A program made the position numbers and the translations under genes. This document shows positions 21,546 through 33,940 of a DNA stretch of 64,000 nucleotides, piece by piece (positions within the stretch are counted from its first letter, which is position 1; each line of letters opens with the position of its first letter). Below the pieces are notes generated by a model. It did no database searches and had not been told where the DNA came from. It saw only the letters and a program-made list of their open reading frames with translations. The DNA is from Odobenus rosmarus divergens (taxonomy: Eukaryota > Chordata > Mammalia > Carnivora > Odobenidae): positions 967,194 to 1,031,193 of the forward strand of contig NW_004450483.1 in NCBI RefSeq assembly GCF_000321225.1. The letters are read 5' to 3'.

Positions 21546-22131
21546 CCTGCTGTTTGTGAATGGTCACTTGTTCCCCAGAGAAAGAGCCATGCTTGTCCCA
21601 GCCAGTGACACGTTGAGGTCATAGGAGGGATCCCTGAGCAGGGCATAGGAGCTTGGGGTACAGTCCACACAACTCACTACTAGGGACCAGTGACCCTTCT
21701 GGATGCACGCAGCCCACCAGCCCCTGATTATCCCTGAGTCCCCACCAGCTGTCTCTGGGGCCAACTGTGCACCCCAGGCCATTCAAGGCGTGAAGGTTGA
21801 TCTGGCCCATCTGAGGTCTCAGGACCCTTTCAGACCAGCATGGACCGTCCCCGCGTGCCCCTCTTTCAGAAGCGAATGCTTTGCTCAGAGCCCTTCCGCC
21901 TGGCTGCAGGGGGAGAAATTCCCCTTTGGACTCTGGCAAGAAATCACCCCGTCCAGAGGCCGTCAGCAGCACCCAAGGAACACGAAAATACACATAAAGA
22001 ACAAGAGCTGCCTTCAAGTGACATATTGAATGAAATCCTTCCACACATTGTTTTCATTGTGGGCTCTTTTTTTAAGTTAAAAAAAAATCCAAACTAAATC
22101 ATGTCCTTCCGGCAAGGGGTTTGGGGGAAAA
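21546..22131. other. single-copy DNA
   Basis: No gene or repeat recognised. Confidence 0.45.
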
Positions 22132-22152
22132 ACACATACACACACACACACA
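22132..22152. repeat. short CA microsatellite
   Basis: acacatacacacacacacac: about ten CA units with one interruption. Confidence 0.85.
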
Positions 22153-23664
22153 TCCCATATGTCATTTCAAAGAAATGGCTCTCTTTTTAAGTTTCTGGGG
22201 AAGAAACCCTAAGCTGGGAATTTTCTATGGATCACCCCTGCCCCTCTGAAGAAAATGCACATTTGTTTTTGATCCTACACAGAAAGACGACCAGTCTGGG
22301 AAGCTGAGGAAGGTGGGGCCCGGACTTTTATTTTTAAACCCAGAATCTTTCTGTGCTAAGGTTTAAAAGCCAGATGCTCCTTGGCTGGTGGTCCCAGGGG
22401 TAAGGATTCGCTGGCCTTGGCGTTGTCCTTGGTCTAACGGGAGACGGCACAGAGGACCCCCTGTGTTAGTCTAGTTAATGTCCCATTAATAGTGACTCTG
22501 GTGAATTTCTGCCAGAGAGGATGGGGAGGGGTCAGCAGAGGGTTCAGACACAGAATCGGGAAAACTGGGTCATCGAAACATGACCGGGCAGCTGCGTCAG
22601 CAGCCTGAGGAATTCTCCTCGGATGAAGTCATGTGTTGCTACAACACGGAGTCGCTGCCCTGAGGACTGAGCTCAGAGAGGGCCGGAGAGGCTGACCCAG
22701 AGCCAGAGGGGCTGGCGAGGTGAAAGTAGCCATCTTCCAGGACAGACTGGACGCGTTAGGGACACCCGGCCCTCTGGGCTGTCCGCTCCCTAGAGATTAG
22801 CATGGTCTTCATTTCCTGTGGTCATTTCCATTAAGACCACAGAAGGCAATTAGCTCAGAGCACATGGGCCAGCATGCTCTGGGCCTGGGACCAGAGACGC
22901 AAAAGGTTTCTGCACGAAGGGCTGCATCGCGCTGGTGCTGACTAAGGTGTCTCTGGAAGGAGACCTGGTCCTAGCACAACACAGGTCTGAGTTACGGCGA
23001 GGCAGAAACACGTCATTGCGGTCCCCAGGGCCCTGAGAGGGAGGCCAGGGGCCAGGGCAGGGTGTGGATCCCCACAGCCTTCTTGGGCAGCTGGCCCGTG
23101 CCCCACGGCTATATCGCAGACACCCTGATGGCTCCAGGCCGCCTCTAATAAGCTGAAATGGAGGCATTCCAATTTGGCATGCCTCTAGGGGGCCAGGAAA
23201 GGGCTCCTTGGCCTCCAATTTCTCTTGCACCATGGGGGACTCTCCTTGGGATTCCCGGTTAAAGATTAATGGATTTCATTCCTTTCCCTTACAATTCCTT
23301 GCATTGTAATATCCAGTGTAGCGGTTTCATTCATTTTCTTAAAAGCAAACAGACCTTGGGAAAGTCACAGAAACAAATGCACACTAAAGTGCAGATGACT
23401 CACCAGGTCGCTTTCCCTTTAATGGAGGGACCCAGGCAGCTGGAGACACCTGTATCTTTGGAGAAGGAAGGTGCTCACGTGGGGAAAAGAGAAATGGGCA
23501 CATGAGCAGGCTTGAAGACCAGCACGGTGTACTTTACAGTTAGACTGAAATCCAGATTGTTCCTGAGCTGCACATCAGTCAAACGACAGTCTTAAGGGGG
23601 ATGACATGTCCCCACGGTCTACGGAGCTTGGGATGGGGTAAGAAGCACGTGAGCCATAAGTCCC
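22153..23664. promoter_or_regulatory. repeat-free block with enhancer-like stretches
   Basis: No gene or dated repeat is visible. AT-rich islands occur at 22455-22510 (gtctagttaatgtcccatta) and 22790-22860. The latter has two opposed RUNX-type cores, ctgtggtc (22816-22823) and gaccacag (22835-22842), forming an exact 8-bp inverted repeat with an 11-bp spacer. Possible conserved regulatory DNA; not tested. Confidence 0.25.
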
Positions 23665-23830
23665 AACAGACTTGGGTGTGAACCCCGGTTTTGTCATCCG
23701 CTAACAAGTGACAAGCACTCTGGGCTTCAGTGTCTTCATCTGTAAAATGGGAACGACACCAACCCTCGCTGTTGTACTGCATGTTTGTAGTGTGGCACAG
23801 AGCAAAATATCAGTAAGTGGCACTTCCCTC
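23665..23830 (+). mobile_element. MIR SINE
   Basis: gtgtgaaccccggttttgtc, gggcttcagtgtcttcatct, gtaaaatgggaacgacacca and cagtaagtggcact follow MIR to near its 3' end. Confidence 0.8.
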
Positions 23831-25309
23831 CCTCACCACTGTGAGTCTCAGAGGAAATTCGAGCAAGGGCCCTACTCCTTGGTGTAAGGGACGCCGAGAT
23901 GCATCAGGCAGGCACTCAGATGTGGCATCCACCGCTCGATGCGCATCCCATAGGACCTGATGCTCCCCGACTCACTGCGTGACAGAGTGGGGACGGGCAG
24001 AGAGGATGGGTCATGGGCTCAGGAACATTGCCGAAAAGGTCTTCCACAAACGGATCCCTGTTGACTGTACCCCGATTTCCACACGGTACATTTGCTTGAG
24101 ACTCAGACTGCTACTCCCGACTCCACTGTTTCCCACCCTTCTGTCCCTAGTGTCTGTCTGGTGCTGGCAAAACCAAAAAACAGGCGAGGGGGCCTGCAGG
24201 TGGCCTGATGAGTGAACAGCACTGGGAAATTTGTCTTAAAGGTGGGTTTTAAAAAAAGGCATCCCCTCCTCATCTGCCTTTAGCCCCATCACCCTGCCCT
24301 GCCACGGTAAGTCAGCCCCCGGGAAGCCCAAGGCAGAAGCAGGTGTGATTGCGTCCCAGGCAGGTGACACCTCCCATGTATGGGAGGGTGGCGGTTCCGA
24401 GGACGGGACCCCTTGTATGATCCCATTTCCTTAAACCAAACCTACCTTTCCCCCACTAGGAAGCAAGGGGGCATTGATGGCCTGGACAAGTGAACCTTTG
24501 GGGAGGCCTCTCCCATCCCAATAGAGAGAGAGAGGATGCTACTCTTGGTTCCACCCTAAAGACCTAACTTGGTCAGTTGAACTGTTTAACCCTTCCGTGA
24601 ACAGAAATGCAAAGACGCTCTACAAAATGAAAAATGTTAATCGTGCGGGGAAGGGACAATGATTGACACCCTCATTTTCTGTGCAGCTGGCCCCGGGTGA
24701 TTAGCCACCCTTCAGCAGATGCTGGATGCTAGCTGGCTGTCCGCATGGCTACAGTCTACGTTTTAGCCATTGAAGCTGGGCTCGTCACAAATCCCACAGG
24801 GCAGGACTACTACATTCTCTCCCATTCTTGTGGAGATCCTGGGCCCACTTCTCAGGGATTCTGGAGCTAATGGCTTCCTAGGAAATACCAGAAATGGTAA
24901 CACCAGCTCCTAAGAAGAGACGGCATGACCCTTCCCTTCGCTGCACGGGTCTGGCTTTGGGACACCATGCAGCTCAGACACATGCCTCCCCTCTGATGTG
25001 GACTTGACCTGCACAGGCTTCGGGCCCCAGCAGGTCCAGCTCTTCAGCCTTCTCCAGAATCTGTAGGGATTCCAGGCAAAGCTCTCAATCCCTGGCCTAC
25101 ACAGCCCAGAGGATGGAGGGCACTCTCTCGGCCCACCGGCCCACCTAAGGCTTCCCCCACAAAGCCAATGCAGGAGGGCCCAGCAGCACAATCCCTGCCT
25201 GTCAGGCGTGCACCAGGGCACTCTGCAGAGGTCATCCGCAAAGCTGGAGGCTGGACCCCCTGTGATTCAGCAGGCTCCAGAATGCCAGAATGGCCTCAGA
25301 GTCAGGGCA
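23831..25309. other. single-copy DNA
   Basis: About 1.5 kb without a recognised repeat or gene. Frames at 24910-25221 (-) and 25044-25241 (-) resemble nothing known. Confidence 0.45.
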
Positions 25310-25470
25310 CCTAGAGGAGCCAGGCAGCCTCCCTGGAAGAGGCGATTTTGAAACTGGGCCCTAGTGGCGAAGACTGGGGGAGCTGGAAGGAGGGGGAAGA
25401 TGACAGATTCTTCAGGCTCAGAGGCAGTGTGGACGGAGTCCAGAGGACTCAGTTGTACCAGGGCACAGAG
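25310..25470 (+). mobile_element. ancient interspersed repeat, family uncertain
   Basis: cctccctggaagaggcgatt, then ttgaaactgggccctagtgg, then a purine-rich stretch. This is the same motif order as at 3265-3420 and 54040-54220. Confidence 0.35.
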
Positions 25471-25619
25471 CTGTGCAGAACATGACTCCTAGTCAAGCCG
25501 TGTGACCTCTCCTGTATATACAGGATTAGGAACGCCTCTTTCTAGGGTCCTCCTGGAGACCCTAGATGATGTGTTACACATAACAAGAGGCCCACTATGG
25601 GACACCTACTAGGTACCAA

Positions 25620-25790
25620 CATCAGTGCTTCTCAGACCCAAGAATCACTGGTAGGGGGGTTTGTTTGAACATTGTTGCTAGGCTCCCTCCCCAGAGCTCA
25701 GGGCCTGGGAATTGACATTTATAACAAGTGCCCAGGTGATGCTCACACAGCTTAGCTGGGACCACACTTGAAAAACCACTGGCCTACCTT
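25620..25790 (+). mobile_element. MER5A (hAT-Charlie MITE)
   Basis: tgcttctcagacccaagaat, gggcctgggaattgacattt, ataacaagtgcccaggtgat, gctgggaccacacttgaaaa in MER5A order. It is close to full length for this non-autonomous DNA element. Confidence 0.8.
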
Positions 25791-26871
25791 AACTTTTTAT
25801 ACTTCCAGAGTTCCCACTTGCACTGGGAAGTAAGAGGAACTTACTTCTCATATTCATGCCTGTTCTGCATTGTACTAGCTGGTGAATGTCCGCATCTGGA
25901 GAAGCTCAACATGATTGATGATTGAGACAGCCTTGGGTGTGATGGTCAAATCCTGATGACCACCATGCCATGCCAGCCCATTTACCAGTGGCAGCGGCAA
26001 AGGGTTTGAGCATGAGGAATGCAGTGGAGGTGCATGCCAGGGCTGGGAGAAGCCACGGGAGATGGTATATGTGCGTTCCTCCCTTCGCTAGGGGTAGCCT
26101 CAGTTCACTTGGAAACTTGGACAGTTTCAAAGGCCAGCCCCTCAGACGTGTGGACTCAGATGGCCAAGCCCTCTCCCAGTGGGAACAAAGGAGCGGCCAA
26201 AGCATCAGAGCTAGGGGGTATGAAACTGTGGAAGAGTCCAGGAAAGCCTCATTCCCAGCAGCCAGGCAAGTCCACTTCCGGGATTTATGCAAATGGCACT
26301 ATTATTCCCAATAATAAGCCCCAAGACAAGCTGCCTCCAAGAGGCCCCTCCTGATGCCCAGGCACCACCCCACAGGAAGCACTTAATAAGAATAATAATA
26401 TCCTGAATGGCACTCTCCACAGCATGCAATTAAAAAGCGTTTCTGTCTCACTTGGGGGGAGCCGGGTGGGGGGAGTTAAAATGAGACAGGAAATTCCAAC
26501 ACCACTAGCTGGCTGGTGTCCGGCAGGCTGAGGCCCACTGCTGCTCATGCAGTCAGACCTGCCCCCACATGGAGCTCGCCAGGATCAGGGCCCCGGGCCA
26601 GACCCACCAGGGCACACCGCCCACCCCAGAGCCGTGGGCTGGCCTGTCCAACAAGGTGTTGCTTGACAAAATGTGACAAAATCACTGCTGGAAAGAGGGG
26701 AAGCCCTGGGCTGGGTCCGGGGCCAGCCCCCCCCCACCTTCCATGCAGGGCAGTGCCCAGAGGCTGCTCTCTGGGGTGGGGTGCACACTCCAAGGGCTAA
26801 CAGGGTGCCTGACCAAACGCCACGTGGCCCTCACAGCATGGGAGCCGGGGCAGTCCTGGGGTCTGCCCCCC
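25791..26871. other. single-copy DNA
   Basis: No gene or repeat recognised. An AT-rich stretch (ttaataagaataataatatc) lies near 26384. Confidence 0.45.
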
Positions 26872-27140
26872 CTGCAGACTGAATGTTTATGTCTCCCCCA
26901 AATTCGTAGGTTGAAATCCTAATGCCTGATGAGATGGTTTGGAGGTGGGGCCTGTGGGAGGTGATTAGGTCAAGAGGGTGGAGCCCTTGTGAATGGGATC
27001 TGTGCCCTCATAAAAGGCCTCCGCCATGTGAGGACACAGAGAAGAAGGGGGACATCACCAGACACCGAATGCACTGGTGCCGTGATCTCGGACTTCCCAG
27101 AGAACTAAAAGTCTGTGGTTGAAGCCCTCCCGTGCATGGT
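26872..27140 (+). mobile_element. MaLR-like LTR
   Basis: gactgaatgtttatgtctcc, ttcgtaggttgaaatcctaa, ttggaggtggggcctgtggg, aggtgattaggtcaagaggg, cataaaaggcctccgccatg and tcggacttcccagagaacta follow the MLT/MST-type LTR layout from its 5' end. The expected ending (tctgttgttt...actaata) is missing or unrecognisable, so it is 3' truncated. Confidence 0.7.
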
Positions 27141-27214
27141 ATTCTTATGAGAGCCGCTTGCCCTGACTGAGATTCCCGGGATGCTGACAGTAAGATGGGG
27201 GAGCAGGCCACACG

Positions 27215-27390
27215 AGCCAGAGGCTGCAGCCGACACGGCAGCCAAGCCCACCGCTGATTCACTTAACCTTCTGCACCTTGGTGTCCTTATCCGTACAACG
27301 AGGGTAGTGACAGGACCCCCATCTGAGGGAGGCTGGGAGGCAGGAACGAAATACCACGCATCCAGTGTGTGTGCCAGTGCCCGTGTGGCC
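27215..27390 (+). mobile_element. MIR SINE
   Basis: cacttaaccttctgcacctt, ggtgtccttatccgtacaac and gagggtagtgacaggacccc match the MIR core. The right side is diverged. Confidence 0.6.
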
Positions 27391-28449
27391 ATCTCCACGG
27401 ACCTCCCGCCCCTTCAGTAAGGGGCCCCGGGGAGACCCCTGCCATCGCAGGGAATGGGACGGATCGCCCACCTGTCGGGGTGCATGAATGGGGTCTCACA
27501 CTAGAGAATCTTAGAACCAAAAGAGACCTCAGAGAAAGTCAAGCCTGATTAAGTGTGAAAACTGTCCTGGCCACAGGATCTGTTCCAAAGAAAGTAGTAG
27601 GCGAGACCCTAAATTCTCTATCAGATTTGAGGCCCAGGAGACCGTGGCTCTGAAAGTCTTCCCTGAAGACCTGTAAGGGACCCTGCCAAAAGCACGGATC
27701 CAGCCCAGGGGCTTGGGGAGTGAGTGACCCACAAGCTGGTGCCTGTGTCCCGGGCCGGATGTCAACACGCCCGTGTGGACCCAGCACTGTTCAGGTTTAC
27801 CTGCGCGGACATCCCCCCGTGTCTCGTCACCCTTCACAGACTCACTTGCAAACCTGCACCAGCAGCCGTCCCGTCATTGTCTAAAAAGCCCATTTGTCAT
27901 GGGGGTCAGGGAGGATGGCCATTTAGACTTTCAGGAGGGTGTCTCCTGCTCCACATGGGTCCCCCGGGTGTCACCTGCCACCCTGCCTCCTTCACCAGCA
28001 TCTGGTCCCTTTTCTGCAGAGCTCTTGCAAAAGGTTTCCCCAGTCCGGTGCTTCTTGTCCTCCCAAGAGCACCACAAGAGTCCATGGTCACTCCACTGTG
28101 GGGCTCAAGGGACCTTGGCACTCAGTCTCCACCTTGCTCTGGTGACACTTTCCCGGGCTAGCTAGGACACCCCCTTCTGAGTGCTCTGAGCTGGGGCTTG
28201 CCAAAGCCAGTCCGTGAGATTCAAAACCGTGCAGCGGAATCTGCGGTGAGCACAGCGGTCAAGCACCTCCGAGCACGCAGGCTACACTTAATTCCTTCTC
28301 TGCATTCAACAGCCAATTACAAATGCTTCGCTGAAGCAGGTCTCTCAAGGACCACTTCTCGGGAGGCCCTTGTCGGTCTGGTCCCAGTGATTATGTTACT
28401 CAAGGGAATTCTCTTCTTTAAGACAATCGCTACCACTCGTTCTTCTCTA
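27391..28449. other. single-copy DNA
   Basis: About 1.06 kb. Frames of 145 and 130 aa (27724-28161 and 27773-28165, both +) overlap in different phases and show no family resemblance. Confidence 0.45.
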
Positions 28450-28810
28450 AGTAGCCACCCTTCAAATGCAGCTCTGGCCAGTAGACATAACGTTGCAGGG
28501 CACATATGGTATTTTACATTTGCCAGTAGCCACATGGAAAAAAAAAAAACTAAAAAGATACAGGTAATATTTTTAATCATCCAATTTCATTGGCCCAGGA
28601 TATCAAAAATATTATCCTGTTGACATATAACCAAAATAAAATCATTCATAAGATGTTTGATAGTCTTTTTTTTTTTGCATTGCTTCTTCAAAATTGGTTG
28701 TGTAGTTTACATTTGCAGCACATCTCAATTCAAGCCAGCTACATTTGAAGTGCCCAGCAGCCACATGTGGCTAGTGGCTGTCTTATCAGTTAAACTGTGA
28801 CTCTTTACAT
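28450..28810. mobile_element. hAT-type MITE (MER3-like)
   Basis: Two partly complementary ends carry agtagccacatgg (left) and agcagccacatgtggctagt (right). Between them are the AT-rich inner landmarks aaagatacaggtaatatttt, tcaaaaatattatcctgttg and gcacatctcaattcaagcc. This is the layout of the MER3-type hAT-Charlie non-autonomous elements; the subfamily is uncertain. Confidence 0.6.
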
Positions 28811-28949
28811 AGAATTCTAGTCTAGGTTAATAAAAGTCTTACTGATACTTAAAGTATGGCGAAGAGCGTCTTTCCAAAAGCCCTTCTTTCCTTCTGAAGC
28901 TCATCTCCCTGCGAAACTTCTATTTGGTCACTTAAATAACCATTAACAG

Positions 28950-28999
28950 TCTGCCTTCCTTCCTTCTTCCCTCCCTCCCTTCCCTCGCTTCCATCCATC
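28950..28999. repeat. CT-rich (CCTT)n tract
   Basis: tgccttccttccttcttccc followed by tccctcccttccctcgcttc: a pure pyrimidine-biased simple repeat. Confidence 0.85.
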
Positions 29000-29479
29000 T
29001 AACTGACAAGGGCTCCCAGGGTTGTCCTTCCACGCCCTTGACCCACGAGGGCAGAAGAGAGCAGGGCAGCAGCGCTGAATTCTGCCCTGGATCGCTGCCC
29101 ACCGCCTTCCCCGCAGGCTTGGGCAGGCGTCCTCGAACAAGGCAGTGGGTGTGTGGGCTCCTAAGACCTTCTGACAAAAAAGAGAGTCCCCCAGGAAGCA
29201 AAGCGCATGCAGGGTGTCAGGTGGGGCAGGGCCCTGGGGAAACATGAGCCAAGCCATGTAAGACTCCCAGAAGCCTGGCTCCCTGGGCAGCATGGGCTCC
29301 ACGCAATTCTTCAAGAGTGGTTCCAGCCCAAGCCATTCCCCCACACTCCAGCCCATGGCTGCCCCCTGCTGCTGCTGGAAACAGCAGTTCCCTTAACTGG
29401 GGACACTGGAGATCCACCTGGCGGGACTAGTGGTCAGTCCACAGAACCCCTGGGAAAAACCCATTTCCCATTTCTCCCT
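29000..29479. other. single-copy DNA
   Basis: No gene or repeat recognised. Confidence 0.45.
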
Positions 29480-29570
29480 ATTATGCTGGTGGAGAAACTG
29501 AGGCACAGAAAACACGGTCCCATGACCTACCCCACCGGCCCTGAGCAGGGCCCAGAATCTTGTTTCCTAG
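29480..29570 (-). mobile_element. MIR SINE core fragment
   Basis: ggagaaactgaggcacagaa is a near-exact reverse-complement MIR core; the rest is diverged. Confidence 0.65.
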
Positions 29571-30029
29571 AGTAAGATTATAAGACAGACGAGGGAGAGA
29601 GAGGGGAAAAAAAAAACTCCAAAGCCTTCCTGGACATCAAAAAAACCTCTTGCAAAACAATATTTTGATGAGCTAAGTGTGTGAATTAAAAGCAGATGGA
29701 GTCTACTTCCTTTAAAATAAACAGGGTTTAAAATCTGGGGGCAAACTCCCACACACAATGTGTCCCGGGCCCGGAGAGACCGGAGCTGCCCTTCCACAAA
29801 CCAAGGGCAGCCTGGCCCATTTGTCCCATGCAAGGTGCCGTGGGCAGCGGCCCTGCTCTGTGGATCCAGTTCCACCCCAGCAACGGGGACCCGGAGGAGG
29901 GATCCGACTGTTCGACGGGCGGCTCCCGGCTCCTCCCGCAGCCTGCAGAATGGAGTGCAAAGCCCAGCCTGGCCCTAGCGCTCTCCTGATCCTGCCCCAC
30001 AGACGGCCCCCCAGGATCAGATGGACAGC
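29571..30029. other. single-copy DNA
   Basis: No gene recognised. A small CpG-rich patch lies around 29880-29945 but is too short to call an island. The 168-aa frame at 29758-30264 (+) resembles nothing known. Confidence 0.45.
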
Positions 30030-30285
30030 AAAAGCTCCCACTGTTTCACATCTCCCAGCCCACTGCCAGTGCTCACCCCTCCTGGAAAGCCCCTCCGCAG
30101 CCAGCCCCTCCCCTTCTTATCATGCTGGCCTCGTCTGTGATGCTTCCTGGACTTTTCTTCTGCCCCCTCTCCAAATTAGGCAGGAGATGTGCCCTCTGCT
30201 CTGTTTCCTCCAAGCCAGAGTCCAGTGCTTGGCACTGCGGGAGCGAGGAATATGTGCCGAGTGAGCGTGAATGCGTAAGTGGGTG
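30030..30285 (+). mobile_element. L2 LINE 3' end
   Basis: cctcctggaaagcccctccg and then agtccagtgcttggcactgc, with gtgccgagtgagcgtgaatg at the right, match the L2 3' layout (ccaggaagccctcc..., gtgcctggcac..., caataaatg). Diverged. Confidence 0.45.
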
Positions 30286-30544
30286 AAATCTTTTTTGAGT
30301 ACTGGAAAAGAGACCCTGCGGCTATGAGGGGTGGCTAGGAGTGGCCCACATTGTGTACAAACTCACTGAGGACTAGGAGAGAAAGTCCTAGTGCACAGAG
30401 TAGTAATATAGAGCAGTAGAAGCTGATAGACGTACAAAGAGTACTCAGTTCAGCAGCTGGGACACTCCTCGGACTACAAACAGAAGTGCTTCTCCCAGCA
30501 AAGTCATCAGCCTTCCCATACGCTGGAGCTTTCCTGGGCATGTG

Positions 30545-30705
30545 ATTTAAGCCTCACAGCACTTGCTGAGGAGTGTACGATGATGAAGATGATGATGATC
30601 CCCATTTTGCAGATGAGGAAACTGAGGCACAGAAGTTCTTCGAACTGGCCGGGGGCAGTCACATGGCTAATCAGTGTCAGAGCCGGGCCTCCCAGACATC
30701 CATGG
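30545..30705 (-). mobile_element. MIR SINE with GAT repeat
   Basis: ccccattttgcagatgagga and aactgaggcacagaagttct are near-exact reverse-complement MIR. A (GAT)n stretch (gatgatgaagatgatgatga) has grown at the tattattat position of the element. Confidence 0.85.
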
Positions 30706-31189
30706 GAATTGCAAACACGTTCCTACAGGTGGGACAGGGCAGTGAGAGCTTCTTTAGAATGATGAAGATAGTATGGGAGGCCAAGGAGGAGGCTAGGGTC
30801 CTGTCCTGGGTGCCCAGCGCCCCCTGCAAGGCAGCCTGGGAGAGGGCTTCAGAGAGATTGGAGCCACAGGTGTGTGATGGACGAGGGAGAAGCACATGGG
30901 ACGGGGTAAGGAGAAGTCCCAGAGCCAACGAACTCCAGGAGACACACGGCTGGACTTGGTATTTCCACTTTGTTTTCGACCTTCCCAAAAACGAATGCAA
31001 CCCCCCAAACAGAAGGGCTATTTCACGCCACAGCTTTTAAATACTGCCCAAGGATCCGTAAAGTTGGAGGCAAGTCGGGGAGGGACCCGAGGGAGGGGTT
31101 TTATCTGTTTTCCCCAGCTGTGCTCCTGGTGCCTGCTAATAACCCCCATGGATCATTCTGCCTGGCTCGGAAAACGTGCTGACTGGCGT
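30706..31189. other. single-copy DNA
   Basis: No repeat recognised. The 155-aa frame 30573-31040 (+) starts within the MIR and is not a gene. Confidence 0.5.
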
Positions 31190-31560
31190 TAAAAATGGGC
31201 CCCTTTCCTGCCCATGGCTCGGTGCCCCCACAGCACACACAGCATGCTCATTGTTAGCATGCTGCTTGTGTAATTAGGGCAGTCAGGATGGCAAAGGGCC
31301 CACCCTGGGTCCCCAAGAGCGATTGCAGTTCAGAAAAAGCACCCACCTGCTTTTGTACTGATTAATGATGGGCCCCACTAATAGCCCTGCTTAACACACG
31401 AGTTTGTCAAGATTAAGTAATTGCCTTAAACAAAAAGTGTATTATCTTTAAGGCCCCACTGATGAATGACTGGTGCCGGGAAATGGGGTGATGAATGTCT
31501 GTGACTCCCTGCCACCATCCCTCCCCCATTTGCATAAATTAAAACGCAGCCCTTGTTTAG
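31190..31560. promoter_or_regulatory. candidate conserved non-coding element
   Basis: Repeat-free with many AT-rich homeodomain-type cores: tgtgtaattagggcag (31268), actgattaatgatggg (31356), gattaagtaattgcc (31410). It also has an imperfect palindromic stretch around gcatgctcattgttagcatg (31241-31260). The profile is typical of developmental enhancers in gene deserts. Confidence 0.35.
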
Positions 31561-33551
31561 GATGAGAAGCCCCAGGAAGCCCTGCTGAGGGAGGCCAGGG
31601 TGGCTGAGGGCCCCGTAGTCACCGTACCTTGGGCCCCTGGCCACCGGGGGACCCCAAGCTGCATGTTAGCATGACAAACTTCGGGGATGGGCAGAGGCTC
31701 ACTGGCAAGGGTGACCAGATGCCCTGTGGGGGGTCAAGATTGGGACAGGGGAGCTGGAGGAAGAACTCCAGTGTAGGAAAGCTGCACATATCATCAGTGG
31801 TCCTGAGAGGACCCAGAGGGAAATGGGATGGGCAGACCCACATACGACTAGACCGGTGCCCACGCACACCCTCTTCATGCCCCATGTGGAGAAGCTGCTG
31901 TCATTAAAGTCATGAGTTATTTCATAAAGCTCTGCCTCTCATAGGGTTGTGGGATCCCCTGGTGACCTGGGACGAGCGGGGATCCTCATGTGTAAAGTGG
32001 GTTTAAATGAGGTGGCCTGCACAACCTAATAGCAGCCCCACCATACGTGGATGTTTGTACTTGTATGCCTCTGAGCATTCGGTTCCCAGATTTGGGGCCA
32101 TGACATCCATGTCCCCTCTCCAGGGCCGTTCAGTTGTTCATACTCTTCCCCTCCAGATGGCACTTTGGAAGAGACAAGTCACAGAAACGGACAGAGCCGC
32201 ATGTGGCTGGGGACAGGCCGGCCAGAGGGAGTGACTCCTGGAAGGACAGCTGGGGAGGGGGAGCAGAGCTTAAAGTGGGGGATGGTAGGGCCACATTTGG
32301 GAAGAGGCCACCAGGGCCCAGCCAGGCTGGAGCATCAGGTGGGCTCCCTGAATCTGGGAGGCGCCTCCAGGTGATCTCCCTGTGGGTCAAAAGGTGAAGG
32401 GTGCATTCACTCTCGAGAAGGAATGATAATGATCATGCCGCAATCCTCTAGCTTCTGGGGACTCAGGGTCCCAGAGCCGGGGGACTCTTGCAGCCACTCT
32501 CTTGGGGGTTAGATCTTCAGCACAAGCCATGGACGACAGTGCACCTCGATTCCCCACAATGGGTCAGAGACACACCTTAAGGGCAGAGGGGGAGGGGAAC
32601 TTTGGCACACATCTGAAACCCTTGTCCACCTGCATCTCACTTCTCCAGACAGTCTGCCCCACCAGTGCCCTACCCAGGAACTGATTCCCCTTCCTTTCCG
32701 GGCAAAAGAAGATTCCCAAACCAAGCCACCCACCCTGAATCGGCCTCTGGGCTCGAGTGACACTAGCCAGAGCCAGGAACTGTTCCCATAACATTGGTTT
32801 CCCCCTAACCACAGCTTCAGGGCAGATGCCAAGCATGGGCCAGATCTGGGTAGGGGAGCCTTCCCTCCTGGGAAGCAGAAACAGTGCCTTCTTCCACATT
32901 CTAGATGGGCCACAGGGCCCTCCTGCCCCACAGTTCTGGAACATGCGGAGTCTGAACCCAGGGCCCTGGCTTCCTTTCTCTTTCTGAGGTCTGGGAGGGA
33001 CACTGAGTGAACAATCTACAGAGCACAAGCCTGCAGGGTGGAGTAGACCATATACCCCAAAGATACGGGCCCTGACACACAAGGGCTCTGGAAAGGTATT
33101 CCCACGGTGCTGCCAACCAGAAGGAAGCTGGAATGTCACTTCCTTATTCTACCCAACTGCACGTGGACAAGTCACACTGAACCCCATGTCCACGCTCCAT
33201 GTTCTGGCTGGCCCTGGACATCCCTGCTCCCACGCCCAGCCCTGCTCAGGCTGAAGCCAAGCTGAAGCTGAGTGGATAGACCATCAGACCAGAGCTTGAA
33301 GGACCACCCTTATCACCACTGGATGATGTCCCACTGTGATCAGTCTCTGCTCACCTCATTGTGCCGTGGGGCAGGTTTAATGCCCTGTGCAGCATCCCAC
33401 CTGAATACGAGCCAGCCATCTAGCTACCTCCCATCCCAAGAACATGAAAGAAGAGCAATAAATGCCCGCGAGGGGGTTGAGCCTCCTTGTCCATATTGTT
33501 CACTCTAGTAATATTGTTTTTCCACGCTCAGCAGCCCAGTGGTAAACACTC
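31561..33551. other. single-copy DNA
   Basis: About 2 kb of mostly GC-rich DNA with no recognised repeat. Long frames on the minus strand (164 and 191 aa, 32509-33139) overlap in different phases and resemble no known protein. Confidence 0.45.
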
Positions 33552-33674
33552 AAGAGTATTTTTTTGTTTTATTTAAGTAATCTCTACACCTGACATGGGG
33601 CTCGAACTCACAAGCCCGAGATCAAGAATCGCACGCTCTTCCAACTGAGCCAGCCAGGCGCTCCTTAAGAGTAT
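33552..33674 (-). mobile_element. short can-SINE with TSD
   Basis: Minus-strand short-type SINE (33560-33666): tttaagtaatctctacacct, atggggctcgaactcacaag, ccaactgagccagccaggcg. It is flanked by aagagtat at 33552-33559 and 33667-33674. The right TSD copy is also the start of the L1 TSD that follows. Confidence 0.85.
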
Positions 33675-33837
33675 CTATTGAATGGGAAACCCTCTTACAC
33701 TGTTGGTGGGAATGCAAACTGGGGCAGCCACTCTGGAAAATGGTATGGAGGTTCCTCAAAAAGTTAAAAATAGAACTACCCTATGATCTAGCAGTTTCAC
33801 TGCTAGGTATTTACCCAAAGGATACAAAAATACAGAT

Positions 33838-33940
33838 TTGAAGGAGTACATGCACCCCAATGTTTATAGCAGCATTATCAGCTCCAGACTATGGAGAGAG
33901 CCCAAATGTCCATTGACAGATGAATGGATAAAGAAGATGT

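Noticed and set aside
28953..28999. Pyrimidine tract as a splice-acceptor region of an exon
   Set aside because: A simple (CCTT)n repeat, without a convincing AG and a following coding frame.
32564..33139. 191-aa and 164-aa overlapping frames (-)
   Set aside because: Different phases over the same DNA, no recognisable protein features.
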